A stretch of DNA of 9,128 nucleotides from Candidatus Brocadia sp. (lineage in GTDB: Bacteria > Planctomycetota > Brocadiia > Brocadiales > Brocadiaceae), in the NCBI GenBank assembly GCA_030837935.1, contig JAUQXU010000145.1:1-9128 (forward strand), in the 5' to 3' direction. This document shows, in pieces, positions 1 to 5,976 of the stretch. The translations under genes were made by a program, and so were the position numbers. Each line of letters begins with the position of its first letter. Position 1 is the first letter of the stretch. Under the pieces are notes generated by a model. The model searched no databases and was not told the origin of the DNA. It saw only the letters and a list, made by a program, of their open reading frames with translations.

Positions 1-1
1 C

Positions 2-241
2 ATGAAAACCAAATGGGGTTCTTGCACCATCGAAAAGAAAAGAATTTGGGTAAATCTGGAATTGGCAAAGAAACCAATCCATTGTTTGGAATATATCATA
101 GTGCATGAAATGGTACACCTTTTAGAACGACACCATAATGAAAGATTTATTGCTTTTATGGACAATTATTTACCAAAGTGGAGGTCTTATAAAGCGGAAC
201 TGAATAGAAGTCCATTACGCCATGAAAACTGGAGTTATTAG
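2..241 (+). CDS. YgjP/SprT-like zinc metallopeptidase, C-terminal part (5' end outside window)
   Basis: This is the C-terminal part of a small zinc metallopeptidase-like protein of the YgjP (DUF45) type. The visible 79 residues start with KTKWGSC, which matches the conserved R-M-K-T-R-W-G-S-C stretch in the middle of the family. They continue to a zinc-binding HEMVH (HExxH) motif at residues 35-39 and a downstream H45 in the RHHNERF stretch, the usual third ligand position. The family is normally about 230 residues, so two thirds of the gene probably lies upstream of the window and the ATG at base 2 is an internal methionine. The substrate of these proteins is poorly known; some sit beside type I restriction genes, but nothing here shows that. 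The family call is fairly secure and the precise function is not. Confidence 0.85.
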   Translation: MKTKWGSCTIEKKRIWVNLELAKKPIHCLEYIIVHEMVHLLERHHNERFIAFMDNYLPKWRSYKAELNRSPLRHENWSY

Positions 242-269
242 CCATAATGAGAAACTGCCACCAACCTGA

Positions 270-389
270 CTCCTGCAGCGAGAGGGATACGGGGATTTTA
301 GGATTTGCCTATGCTATGTAAAATATCAAGAAAGGTATTTGAATGCTTATAGAGAGGCAAGAGAGAATAAAAGGGGATTGTGGAAATAA
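270..389 (+). pseudogene. Thermonuclease (staphylococcal nuclease-like) C-terminal remnant
   Basis: An open frame from the codon after an in-frame TGA (267-269) to the TAA at 387-389 encodes about 39 residues with no proper start. It contains LLQREGYG, then VKYQERYLNAYREARENK followed by RGLWK. This is the typical end of the SNase/thermonuclease fold, where a V-x-E-G-Y-A strand is followed by a helix of the form Y-x-x-x-F-x-x-A-x-x-E-A-R-x-x-x-x-G-L-W. The catalytic N-terminal portion with its arginines, aspartates and glutamate is absent, and the stretch between REGYG and VKYQ looks frame-damaged. It is therefore read as a dead fragment that lies 28 bases behind the metallopeptidase gene. 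The assignment rests on motif recognition alone. Confidence 0.7.
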
Positions 390-479
390 ACCTGATATTG
401 TTTTGGTTTGCTTGGAAAACAATTTCATCTATTCGTTGTATTCCTTTAAAATTATAAAGATTTTCCAACCTATTAATGC

Positions 480-1274
480 GTGATTAAGATTGCTACATCA
501 GGCTTTTCCTTTCCAGATTGGGTAGGCAACATCTACCCTGCCAATATTAAAAAGGGAGAGATGCTCCCCTATTACGAGCAGAAGCTTGGCTTTAAGATAA
601 CCGAAATTAACTCCACGTATTACACAATACCCTCCCAAAAATCATTCGAAGGCATGCTAAAAAAGACTTCTCCCGATTTTGAATTTACTGTCAAGGCGCA
701 TAAATCAATGACCCACGAAATACGGAATAAAGAAACAGGAACATTCAGTGATAATAAAGACTCTTTTGGCCGTTTCTTATATGCTATTGACCCTTTGAGA
801 AAAGAGGGCAGGTTAACCGCAATTCTAGCCCAATTCCCTTATAGCTTCCATGCAATAAGGGATAACTATACCTATCTACTGGCATTCAAAGAGAGATTAA
901 AGGATATTCCTTTGGTAGTAGAGTTTCGAAATTACTATTGGCACAACGAGAGAAGTTTAGCGTTTTTAAAAGAAAACCATATTGGATACTGTATCGTAGA
1001 TGAACCAAAACTCAAAGGTCTTATGCCTTATAATCCAAAGGCAACAACCGATCTGGGATACTTCAGATTTCATGGTAGGAATCCGAATTGGTTTGATGCA
1101 TCGGCAGCGGAAAGGTATGACTATCTTTACACGCCCGAAGAGTTGAGGTCTTTTGTACCCGATATAAAGAACATATCCGGCACTACCGGGAAGACTATAG
1201 TTATGTTCAATAATTGCCATGCAGGAAAGTCGGTTAAAAATGCAATTGAGATGTTAAATTTAATTAAGGGATAG
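480..1274 (+). CDS. DUF72 (YecE-like) family protein
   Basis: This complete 264-residue protein belongs to the DUF72 family, which folds as a TIM-barrel-like domain of unknown biochemical role. The N-terminus IKIATSGFSFPDWVGNIYP is the family hallmark (G-T-S-G-[FW]-x-x-x-W-x-G-x-F-Y-P). Further family features are the ITEINSTYYTIPS block around residue 41, the FTVKAHKSMTH block around 70, LAQFP around 116, VVEFRNYYWH around 147 and YFRFHGRN around 194. The length is normal. The start is GTG at 480, because an in-frame TAA (474-476) excludes any earlier start and the family motif begins almost immediately. No clear Shine-Dalgarno sequence is visible. It stands alone, with the thermonuclease remnant upstream and recombinase debris downstream. 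Confidence 0.9.
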   Translation: MIKIATSGFSFPDWVGNIYPANIKKGEMLPYYEQKLGFKITEINSTYYTIPSQKSFEGMLKKTSPDFEFTVKAHKSMTHEIRNKETGTFSDNKDSFGRFLYAIDPLRKEGRLTAILAQFPYSFHAIRDNYTYLLAFKERLKDIPLVVEFRNYYWHNERSLAFLKENHIGYCIVDEPKLKGLMPYNPKATTDLGYFRFHGRNPNWFDASAAERYDYLYTPEELRSFVPDIKNISGTTGKTIVMFNNCHAGKSVKNAIEMLNLIKG

Positions 1275-1468
1275 GGGTCGCTACCGAAAGGTCCGTGGCC
1301 TTGGCGGCCTGCCCTTAGTTCTTCCTCTTGGAGAAATGACAGATGCCGAAAAAAAAAGAACCAAATCACAGGCGAACCTTCCAAAAACACTTCATTCACT
1401 TTCGATTTTACAACACCTGACTACCTGGATGTACCAACAAAACCAATAGAAGTAAAAAACCAATAAAT

Positions 1469-1912
1469 ATGTTTGATTATCTAAATGCCTTAGTGAGAAT
1501 ACCGGAAGTACGAAAAGACTTAGATGCAATAGACAAAGAACCCAATAAAGAAAAAAGAAGGAAACTCCGTAGTAAATACTTTGGAATGGATGGAATACAG
1601 GTAATAGATCGTGATTTTTATGAATTCGGCTACAAAACCTTCGAACTTTCAAAATTGCTTTATTCTCAATACGGTAGAGCAGGTTATGAAGACAAGGCTA
1701 AAATATTAAAATTTGTAGCTTCGAACTACACCATTAATGACATAAGTCTTTGCCTTATATACAGAAAGCCCTTCGACATGCTTGGCGAAGGGCTTTCTCA
1801 TACAAGTTGGCTCCCTACGTTTGAAAAACTTCGCAACTGGGTTTGCACTCAAGAGGCAAAAACCTTCATTGAATCTGCCAATACGCTGAAAATTGGTTTT
1901 TATCTGAAATAA
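1469..1912 (+). pseudogene. Large serine recombinase, detached C-terminal fragment
   Basis: This 147-codon open frame resembles the C-terminal tail of a large serine (resolvase/invertase-type) site-specific recombinase. The recognisable part is the helix KTFELSKLLYSQYGRAG, followed by EDKAKILKFVASNYTINDISLCLIYRKPFDMLGEG (residues 100-108 for KPFDMLGEG). In many large serine recombinases a coiled-coil tail of the pattern E-L-A-x-x-x-Y-x-x-Y is followed by L-L-x-x-V-x-S-N-x-x-x-x-x-x-x-L-x-x-x-Y-x-K-P-F-D-x-L-A. The catalytic N-terminal domain with its serine, the recombinase domain and the zinc ribbon are all missing, so it cannot recombine DNA. No good ribosome binding site precedes the ATG. 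A separate frame, open from 1275 and stopping at 1464-1466 two bases before this ATG, encodes an unrecognised tail ending in PTKPIEVKNQ. Expression is doubtful. Confidence 0.65.
1763..1798. repeat. 13-bp perfect inverted repeat (hairpin) inside the recombinase fragment
   Basis: The arms AGAAAGCCCTTCG (1763-1775) and CGAAGGGCTTTCT (1786-1798) are exact reverse complements separated by a 10-base loop. This is one of the longest perfect inverted repeats noticed by eye in the window. It coincides with the codons for the conserved RKPFD and GEGLS residues, so part of it may follow from coding constraint. No thymine run follows on either side, which argues against a simple intrinsic terminator. Confidence 0.7.
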
Positions 1913-2194
1913 AATACTGTTAAATGAGTTTTTGTCAAGAGCCTTTGTATATGTAGATAGAAGAAAACAAAAGCGTGACGAAAAATATATTCCTGGAAAT
2001 GGCTTTGTTTGTCAATTTGTCCTCGGCAACCACTACTTATGATTAAAATATCCTTTTCTAAATTAAAAGCTTAAAGTGAGTAGATAGTCCACTCGCTAAA
2101 TTCATATTCTTGGGGTAAAATTAGCATACTCACCATTGAAATATTAAAACTTTATCGATACTTCCCAAATCCTTGCAATAGCGAGGGGAAATGA
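1913..2194. other. Gene-free AT-rich stretch between recombinase and transposase remnants
   Basis: All frames are short and stop-rich, and I recognise no protein fragment, tRNA or terminator. The only structure seen is an imperfect hairpin at 2075-2097, with arms of nine bases that include one wobble pair and one mismatch. It lies between two mobile-element fossils and is probably decayed mobile DNA, which is inference from position. Confidence 0.5.
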
Positions 2195-2455
2195 GAAGGG
2201 GTGGAGGATCAAGAAGATGCGACACCGTTTGCTCTGAGATGTATGAAAGACCTGGCTGAGGTAGGTATCTTTTGTGAGAGGAGCGACCTTTTCACGGGTC
2301 TAGACCTGGTGTTTTTTGATACAACACCCCTTTGTTTTTAGGGAGAAGTGGGTGAATGGCTTAGTCAGATGACCATTACAAAAATATTAACTGGTATCGT
2401 ACCACTTGATAGTGGTCAACATGTGAATAAAATAAGGCAACAACCTATCGGTTGA
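2195..2455 (+). pseudogene. IS1634-type (IS4 superfamily) transposase remnant
   Basis: An open frame beginning after a TGA at 2192-2194 and broken by an internal TAG at 2339-2341 encodes a recognisable slice of an IS1634-family DDE transposase. Its segments are EDQEDATPFALRCMKDL, ERSDLFTGLDLVFFDTTPLCF, the stop, then GEVGEWLSQ and a valine/isoleucine-rich strand. Family members read approximately DLFxxLDLVFFDTTSLYFEGEGGE here, and the aspartate of FFDTT is the first catalytic acid in the IS4 superfamily. The rest of the roughly 500-residue protein, both other catalytic residues and the element's terminal repeats are not visible. The fragment is dead and marks an old insertion. Confidence 0.75.
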
Positions 2456-2459
2456 TAGG
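2401..2459. repeat. Two adjacent tetraloop hairpins
   Basis: Two perfect 6-bp stems with 4-base loops lie 27 bases apart. ACCACT (2401-2406) pairs with AGTGGT (2411-2416) around TGAT, and CCTATC (2444-2449) pairs with GATAGG (2454-2459) around GGTT. They overlap the end of the transposase remnant. No thymine run follows either. They may be chance structures or a vestige of an element end. Confidence 0.4.
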
Positions 2460-2879
2460 CATTAACGTTTGCAATCTCGCGGAAAAACCATCCAAGATAC
2501 CCTCTTTAATGCATGAAAGAATAAGCAGTCAAATATGAGTGCTATAATATCGAATCAATTGCGGATACTGAGCTTAAAAAACTTTGAGATAAATCAAGTT
2601 GTATTGAAAAGCGGAACTTTAGTGTTTAATTGGAAAACGAGAAAGGCTATATGTGGCTTTGTTTGAGAGATTATTGCTAAGATTTAGATAACAAATGTGA
2701 CTACACGAACCCCATTCATAAAAATGGTATTTTTAACAATTTTTATAACTGACTTTGTGTCTGTTATGACCGCAATTACTTATTTCCAAAGAAGTTACTA
2801 CACATCATAAATTCTGACAATTCCGTTGGTTTCAGATCGAGTTGACTACAATTTGACTACAGTAAAAAGAATTGGGTAA
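2456..2879. other. Gene-free stretch with a TTGACTACA tandem repeat
   Basis: No coding frame, tRNA or family motif is supported here. Two copies of TTGACTACA, at 2842-2850 and 2853-2861, form an 11-bp-period direct repeat. A weak 5-bp stem (CCATT 2712-2716 with AATGG 2723-2727) is followed by a short thymine run and could at best be a poor terminator. The stretch is probably decayed mobile DNA, which is inference. Confidence 0.45.
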
Positions 2880-3128
2880 AATACACCCACTAATTTTGCA
2901 GAAAGTTTGGAATGTAATACCAACAAGAAGTGTCCTCGTGAAACTTGTCCTCGTAAAAATGGGAAAAGGGGAACCGAAAGATACAAATAGACAAAATGGG
3001 TCAAAGATGATTATAATAAAACCCGTATTGAAGAAAAAGACACATGGCAGGAACTTCAGCAACTGGAGCATCTTGAATTTAAAAAAGACGAGCGGATTAT
3101 TAAATCTCATATACTTCTTGTTCCTTAG
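2880..3128 (+). pseudogene. Unrecognised broken reading frame with a C-P-R-x-x-C-P-R motif
   Basis: The frame starting after a TAA at 2877-2879 and ending with TAG at 3126-3128 spans 83 codons with one internal stop at 2988-2990. Before the stop it encodes CNTNKKCPRETCPRKNGKRG, a possible cysteine pair of a metal-binding knuckle. After it, it encodes a charged helical stretch (TRIEEKDTWQELQQLEHLEF) and ends HILLVP. Its residue composition looks more protein-like than the competing frame over the same bases, which starts at 2872 and ends at 3132 and yields a low-complexity basic sequence. No family is recognised. It ends 23 bases before the antitoxin start and is most likely the tail of a decayed gene. 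Confidence 0.4.
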
Positions 3129-3137
3129 ATAAGATGG

Positions 3138-3145
3138 GGAGGTGA
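3138..3145 (+). promoter_or_regulatory. Strong ribosome binding site of the UPF0175 antitoxin
   Basis: GGAGGTGA is a near-perfect Shine-Dalgarno sequence, six bases before the ATG at 3152. It fixes that start codon and indicates the antitoxin is probably still translated although its toxin is broken. Confidence 0.8.
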
Positions 3146-3151
3146 TACAAT

Positions 3152-3403
3152 ATGGCAACATTAACAATCGAGTATCCAGATGAAATTTTGGTGTCTTTAA
3201 AAGAGCCGCAAGGAGATTTTTCTGAAGAGCTGAAAATAGCAGCAGCAGTAAAGCTCTACGAGATGGGCAAGTTATCGTCTGGTAAGGCGGCCAGGCTTGC
3301 GGGTATGGACAAGATTTCTTTTTTGAAAATACTCGGTAAATATCAGGTATCCATATCAACATTAGAAGAATTTAAAGAGGATATGAAAGTGGACATCGGT
3401 TAA
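3152..3403 (+). CDS. UPF0175 family antitoxin, intact
   Basis: This 83-residue protein fits the UPF0175 family of small antitoxins. The N-terminal strand TLTIEYPDEILVSL resembles the family's opening, and the central block EELKIAAAVKLYEMGKLSSGKAARLAGMDKISFLKIL (residues 26-62) is the family's helix-turn-helix-like core, where A-x-x-L-Y-x-x-G-x-x-S-x-G-x-A-A-x-x-A-G is characteristic. Such proteins pair with PIN-like toxins of the DUF3368 type; they are thought to neutralise the toxin and probably bind the operon DNA. Here the toxin directly downstream survives only as its C-terminal end, so this antitoxin appears orphaned. It could still act in trans on a related toxin, or as a simple DNA-binding protein. 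Confidence 0.85.
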   Translation: MATLTIEYPDEILVSLKEPQGDFSEELKIAAAVKLYEMGKLSSGKAARLAGMDKISFLKILGKYQVSISTLEEFKEDMKVDIG

Positions 3404-3538
3404 AAATATTGTCTTGCGAAAGAAAAAGGAATAATAGCTGAAGTAAAGCTGCTCGTTGAAAGGCTTAAAGAAGTCGGTTTCTGGATAAGTGAGGATGTTT
3501 ATAAAGACATTTTGGCACGATCAAGCGAAGCAATATAA
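3404..3538 (+). pseudogene. DUF3368/PIN toxin remnant, C-terminal end only
   Basis: The frame opens immediately after the antitoxin stop codon, with the same phase, and runs to TAA at 3536-3538. It encodes about 44 residues that include LAKEKGIIAEVKLLVERL and GFWISEDVYKDILARSSEAI. This is the standard C-terminal region of DUF3368 PIN-like toxins, where L-A-K-x-K-G-L-I-x-x-V-K-x-x-L-x-x-L is followed by G-F-x-I-S-x-x-x-Y-x-x-V/I-L. The N-terminal roughly 110 residues with the D-D-E catalytic acids are gone, consistent with a clean internal deletion joining the antitoxin end to the toxin tail. It cannot have nuclease activity. Confidence 0.75.
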
Positions 3539-3550
3539 ATGAAACACCAA

Positions 3551-3579
3551 GTGAGGGGTTATGAGAATCCCTACTTTTT
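3551..3579 (+). terminator. Probable intrinsic terminator after the broken toxin-antitoxin locus
   Basis: AGGGGTT (3554-3560) pairs with AATCCCT (3566-3572) around the five-base loop ATGAG, with one wobble pair. Two bases later a run of five thymines follows (3575-3579). It lies 12 bases after the toxin-remnant stop, where a plus-strand terminator is expected. The stem is short, so strength is uncertain. Confidence 0.55.
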
Positions 3580-3656
3580 GTGAAGCAAAAATTGAATAAA
3601 TAGCCGTAATCTGAAATGAAATATGTAACCAAACAATCTTAAAAAGGGGGTTTAGT

Positions 3657-3905
3657 ATGGAAAATCTCATGGCAAATTTAGAAACATTGGTACGGGAAAC
3701 ACATAAGTCGGAAACAGAAGTAATGGCATTAGCCTTACAAGCTGGACTGCGTCAATTAGTGCGAGAACTTATACTTGGCCGATACTTACGGGGAGGGATT
3801 TCTCGCGGTGAGGCAATAGAAGCTGTGGGGATTGACTGGGTAGAATTGGCTGAAAAACAGCGCGATGCCGTAATGGAGGATTTGGTGTGGGCAATGAAGA
3901 AATGA
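3657..3905 (+). CDS. Small antitoxin of a PIN-type toxin-antitoxin pair
   Basis: This 82-residue protein precedes and overlaps a PIN-domain toxin and is inferred to be its antitoxin. The N-terminal half is helical (METLVRETHKSETEV-like composition, then LALQAGLRQLVRELILGRYLRGGISRGEAIEAVGIDWVELA). The GRYLRGGISRGEAIEAVG stretch (residues 41-58) resembles the helix-turn-helix region that UPF0175-like antitoxins use, although overall similarity to the UPF0175 protein upstream is low. The start at 3657 is supported by AGGGGG at 3645-3650, six bases upstream; ATG at 3669 is an in-frame alternative. The stop TGA at 3903-3905 overlaps the candidate toxin start ATG at 3902 in an ATGA arrangement, giving translational coupling. 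The role rests mainly on genomic context. Confidence 0.75.
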   Translation: MENLMANLETLVRETHKSETEVMALALQAGLRQLVRELILGRYLRGGISRGEAIEAVGIDWVELAEKQRDAVMEDLVWAMKK

Positions 3906-4399
3906 AAATTGCCGTAGCAGATGCAGGACCGCTTATCCACCTGAGCGAGATTGGTAGTCTCGCACTCCTTCACGTATTTGATGCCATACATATTCCGCAT
4001 GCCGTACGGTTAGAAATTAGTGAACATCATAAAAATATATTACAAGAGATTCACATAACAAGCCACAATCTGCCAGAAGCGCAGATTTCCAAATTTACTA
4101 ATGAAGAGGGATTCGAGAAGTTACATTCCGGAGAGATTGAATGCCTGTATCTCTGTAAACAAATGGGTCTGCCAATTTTATTAACTGACGATCTGGCCGT
4201 TCGTGATGCAGCCAAATCTTTGCAAATAACGCCAGTAGGTTCTCTTGGCATTGTAGTCAAAGCATACAAAAATAACAAAATCACATTAGCTGAAGCCGAA
4301 CGGCATATAATCGACCTCTATAACATAAGTAGTCTTTTTGTTACTCGATCAATTGTGGAACTTGTCATCGAACAATTGCACAAAAAAACAGGAAATTGA
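3887..4399 (+). CDS. PIN-domain (DUF3368-like) toxin ribonuclease
   Basis: This protein of 165-170 residues has the PIN-like nuclease pattern: an N-terminal strand with the first acid (AVADAGPLIHL), the central GEIECLYLCKQ with its glutamate, and LLTDDLAVRDAAK with paired aspartates, followed by GSLGIVVKAYKNNKITLAEAERHI. PIN toxins cleave RNA using divalent metal held by these acids. The DAGPLIHL and T-D-D-x-A-x-R-x-x-A motifs are those of the DUF3368 group. Two starts are possible: GTG at 3887, preceded by GGAGGA ending six bases upstream, and ATG at 3902, which overlaps the antitoxin stop as ATGA. The GTG has the better ribosome binding site and the ATG the classic overlap. The catalytic residues appear intact, so this copy is probably functional, unlike the upstream locus. 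Confidence 0.85.
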   Translation: MGNEEMKIAVADAGPLIHLSEIGSLALLHVFDAIHIPHAVRLEISEHHKNILQEIHITSHNLPEAQISKFTNEEGFEKLHSGEIECLYLCKQMGLPILLTDDLAVRDAAKSLQITPVGSLGIVVKAYKNNKITLAEAERHIIDLYNISSLFVTRSIVELVIEQLHKKTGN

Positions 4400-4826
4400 T
4401 TTCCTACCATTCCTGTCCTCGACTCCAATCGGTAATAAGAGTAATCTTTAATCTCCACAACAAGAAGCCAAATTTCGTCCTTAAACAATTGCTTATACCT
4501 TTCTCAAATGTTAAAATACTTCAACATCGAAAAGGTTGATTTTGCTTGGTAAAATCAAGAAAGATTTCAAATTCTTATCAATTAAAAATATTGAATATTG
4601 TTATGAATTTATAACAATTTGGTTATGAAATTATAACAAAGTCTTATATTACTGTATTACCATAGAAAAGGCATATCAATTTATATAACACCATTAATGG
4701 CATAATCTTATTACAATAATCGAATTTTGTATTGCAGTGTTATTCTTGATAAATGTATCTAATTTATATTGGTATGTAACTTGCACTACATAGGTTTGTT
4801 TCTTATTATTTGAACGAGCTTATTAT
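4400..4826. other. Gene-free AT-rich regulatory stretch upstream of the transport operon
   Basis: No open frame, tRNA or protein fragment is supported in these 427 bases. It holds two near-identical palindromes at 4597-4637 and an 8-bp hairpin (TTGATTTT 4536-4543 with AAAATCAA 4551-4558, loop of seven) without a thymine run. TTGCAG (4732-4737) and TATCTA (4756-4761), 18 bases apart, are a weak sigma-70-like promoter candidate for the operon that starts at 4827. The length and AT content suit a control region, which is inference. Confidence 0.5.
4597..4637. promoter_or_regulatory. Twin palindromic operator-like sites, 22 bp apart
   Basis: The first site, core TTGTTATGAATTTATAACAA (4598-4617), is palindromic in 9 of 10 base pairs and extends by one more pair on each side. 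The second, GTTATGAAATTATAAC (4622-4637), is nearly the same 16-bp sequence. The two 16-bp units start 22 bp apart, close to two helical turns, so a dimeric regulator could bind both on one face of the DNA. They lie about 190-230 bases upstream of the oppD-type gene and no other gene start is nearer downstream. The binding protein is unknown. Confidence 0.5.
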
Positions 4827-5840
4827 ATGGAAAATCAAATGGTTAGTACAATAGTGGAAAATACAACTAAAACAGAATTGCTTAATATTAGAGGGTTGAG
4901 CGTTCGTTTTGATGTCAAGGGGCAGGGGATACTGCGGGCTGTTGATGGTGTAGATTTGGATATTCGCCAGGGTGAAGTTCTTGGCTTGGTTGGAGAATCA
5001 GGTTGCGGTAAGACGGTATTTTCTTTATCACTTTTACGCCTGATTTCACCACCTGGACATATCAGCAGTGGACAAATTGATTGGGTTGGAAGAAACTTGT
5101 TGGATCTCAGTAATAAGGAGATGCGGTTAGTGCGTGGCAAAGAAATTGCGATGATCTTTCAAAATCCACAATCTTCACTGAACCCGCTTTACTCAGTTGG
5201 TGCACAATTAATATCGGTGATCCGACTACATCGGGAAATGTCAAAAGAACAGGCAAAAAATGAGGCATTACGTCTCTTACGCCTGGTTGAAATATCCGAT
5301 CCTGAAAGACGCATGAATGATTACCCGCATCAATTTAGCGGTGGAATGGCACAAAGGATAATGATAGCAATGGCACTGTCTTGCCAACCTAAATTGCTCA
5401 TTGCTGATGAACCAACCGCATCTCTTGATGTGACGATCCAGGCTCAGATTTTGGACTTGCTACTTGAAATCCGTGAGAAGTTTCAAATGGCTATTTTATT
5501 GGTATCACATGACCTTGGAGTTATTGCAAAGATGTGTGACAGGATAGCAGTAATGTACCTTGGTCGAATTGTCGAAATCGCGCCCGCTGAAAAACTCTAT
5601 CATTCACCCATGCATCCATACACACAGGCGCTCCTTAAATCCGTACCTATTCCGGATCCAAGACATAATGGGAAGATTGCAAAGCTCACGGGTGATGTAC
5701 CAAGTCCTTTGAATATTCCTTCGGGCTGTCGCTTTCGCTCCCGTTGTCCCGAGGCCTTTGATTTATGTCCTCAGATTGACCCTATGTTGCATCCTGTGAA
5801 CGGAGACGATCATCTTGCTGCATGCCTACTTTATAATTAA
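4827..5840 (+). CDS. OppD/DppD-type peptide ABC transporter ATP-binding protein
   Basis: This complete 337-residue cytoplasmic ATPase energises a peptide/nickel-class ABC transporter. All motifs are intact: Walker A GESGCGKT (56-63), Q-loop FQNPQSSLNP (Q112), signature SGGMAQ (171-176), Walker B LLIADEPTASLD (D194, catalytic E195) and the switch histidine in VSHD (H228). The C-terminus has the peptide-transporter extension HPYTQALLKSVP (263-274) and the cysteine motif C301-x5-C307-x6-C314 with C333. In related OppD-type proteins this can bind an iron-sulfur cluster (family knowledge). The length is normal. The ribosome binding site is weak, so a start at M5 (4839) is also possible. It heads the operon and is followed by the radical SAM gene after 136 bases. 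Substrate cannot be told from the ATPase. Confidence 0.93.
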   Translation: MENQMVSTIVENTTKTELLNIRGLSVRFDVKGQGILRAVDGVDLDIRQGEVLGLVGESGCGKTVFSLSLLRLISPPGHISSGQIDWVGRNLLDLSNKEMRLVRGKEIAMIFQNPQSSLNPLYSVGAQLISVIRLHREMSKEQAKNEALRLLRLVEISDPERRMNDYPHQFSGGMAQRIMIAMALSCQPKLLIADEPTASLDVTIQAQILDLLLEIREKFQMAILLVSHDLGVIAKMCDRIAVMYLGRIVEIAPAEKLYHSPMHPYTQALLKSVPIPDPRHNGKIAKLTGDVPSPLNIPSGCRFRSRCPEAFDLCPQIDPMLHPVNGDDHLAACLLYN

Positions 5841-5895
5841 GATTTTGGGCAAACGACAGTATAAAAGAAAAATAATGATTTGGTTTTAAGGCGAT

Positions 5896-5924
5896 TTGTT
5901 TATAGCGGTTGGTTGTGGTATAGA
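5896..5924 (+). promoter_or_regulatory. Possible sigma-70-like promoter before the radical SAM gene
   Basis: TTGTTT (5896-5901) and TATAGA (5919-5924) are separated by 17 bases and lie 53 bases before the radical SAM start codon. The match is only moderate (3 of 6 and 4 of 6 consensus bases), and AT-rich DNA yields such matches by chance. If real, it would allow the radical SAM and peptide genes to be transcribed separately from oppD. Confidence 0.3.
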
Positions 5925-5976
5925 GAGACTAATAAGATAGGATTGTGAAGGGATACTCTTTGTTTTAGGAAAAACT

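Noticed and set aside
1275..1345. GC-richer patch after the DUF72 gene as a structured RNA
   Set aside because: Only a 4-bp pairing could be drawn, and no known RNA motif or terminator thymine run is present.
1127..1399. Minus-strand open frame of 90 codons
   Set aside because: It overlaps the DUF72 gene antisense, begins in recombinase-side debris, and has no motif or ribosome binding site support.
2712..2734. 5-bp stem followed by thymines as a terminator
   Set aside because: The stem is too short and no gene ends nearby on the plus strand.
2872..3132. Open frame of 86 codons from ATG to TAA
   Set aside because: It has no ribosome binding site, its product is low-complexity and basic, and the neighbouring frame over the same bases looks more protein-like despite a stop.
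2832..3362. Minus-strand open frame of 176 codons
   Set aside because: It lies antisense to the antitoxin gene and the broken frame, has a composition rich in Phe, Leu, Ser and Pro typical of shadow frames in AT-rich DNA, and shows no family motif.
4388..4416. ACAGGAA/TTCCTGT inverted repeat after the PIN toxin as a terminator
   Set aside because: No thymine run follows and a competing GGAAAT/ATTTCC pairing leaves a two-base loop, so termination is not supported.
4536..4558. 8-bp TTGATTTT hairpin as a terminator for the toxin-antitoxin operon
   Set aside because: It is about 140 bases past the toxin stop and lacks a thymine run on the plus strand, so it is described only as part of the AT-rich region.
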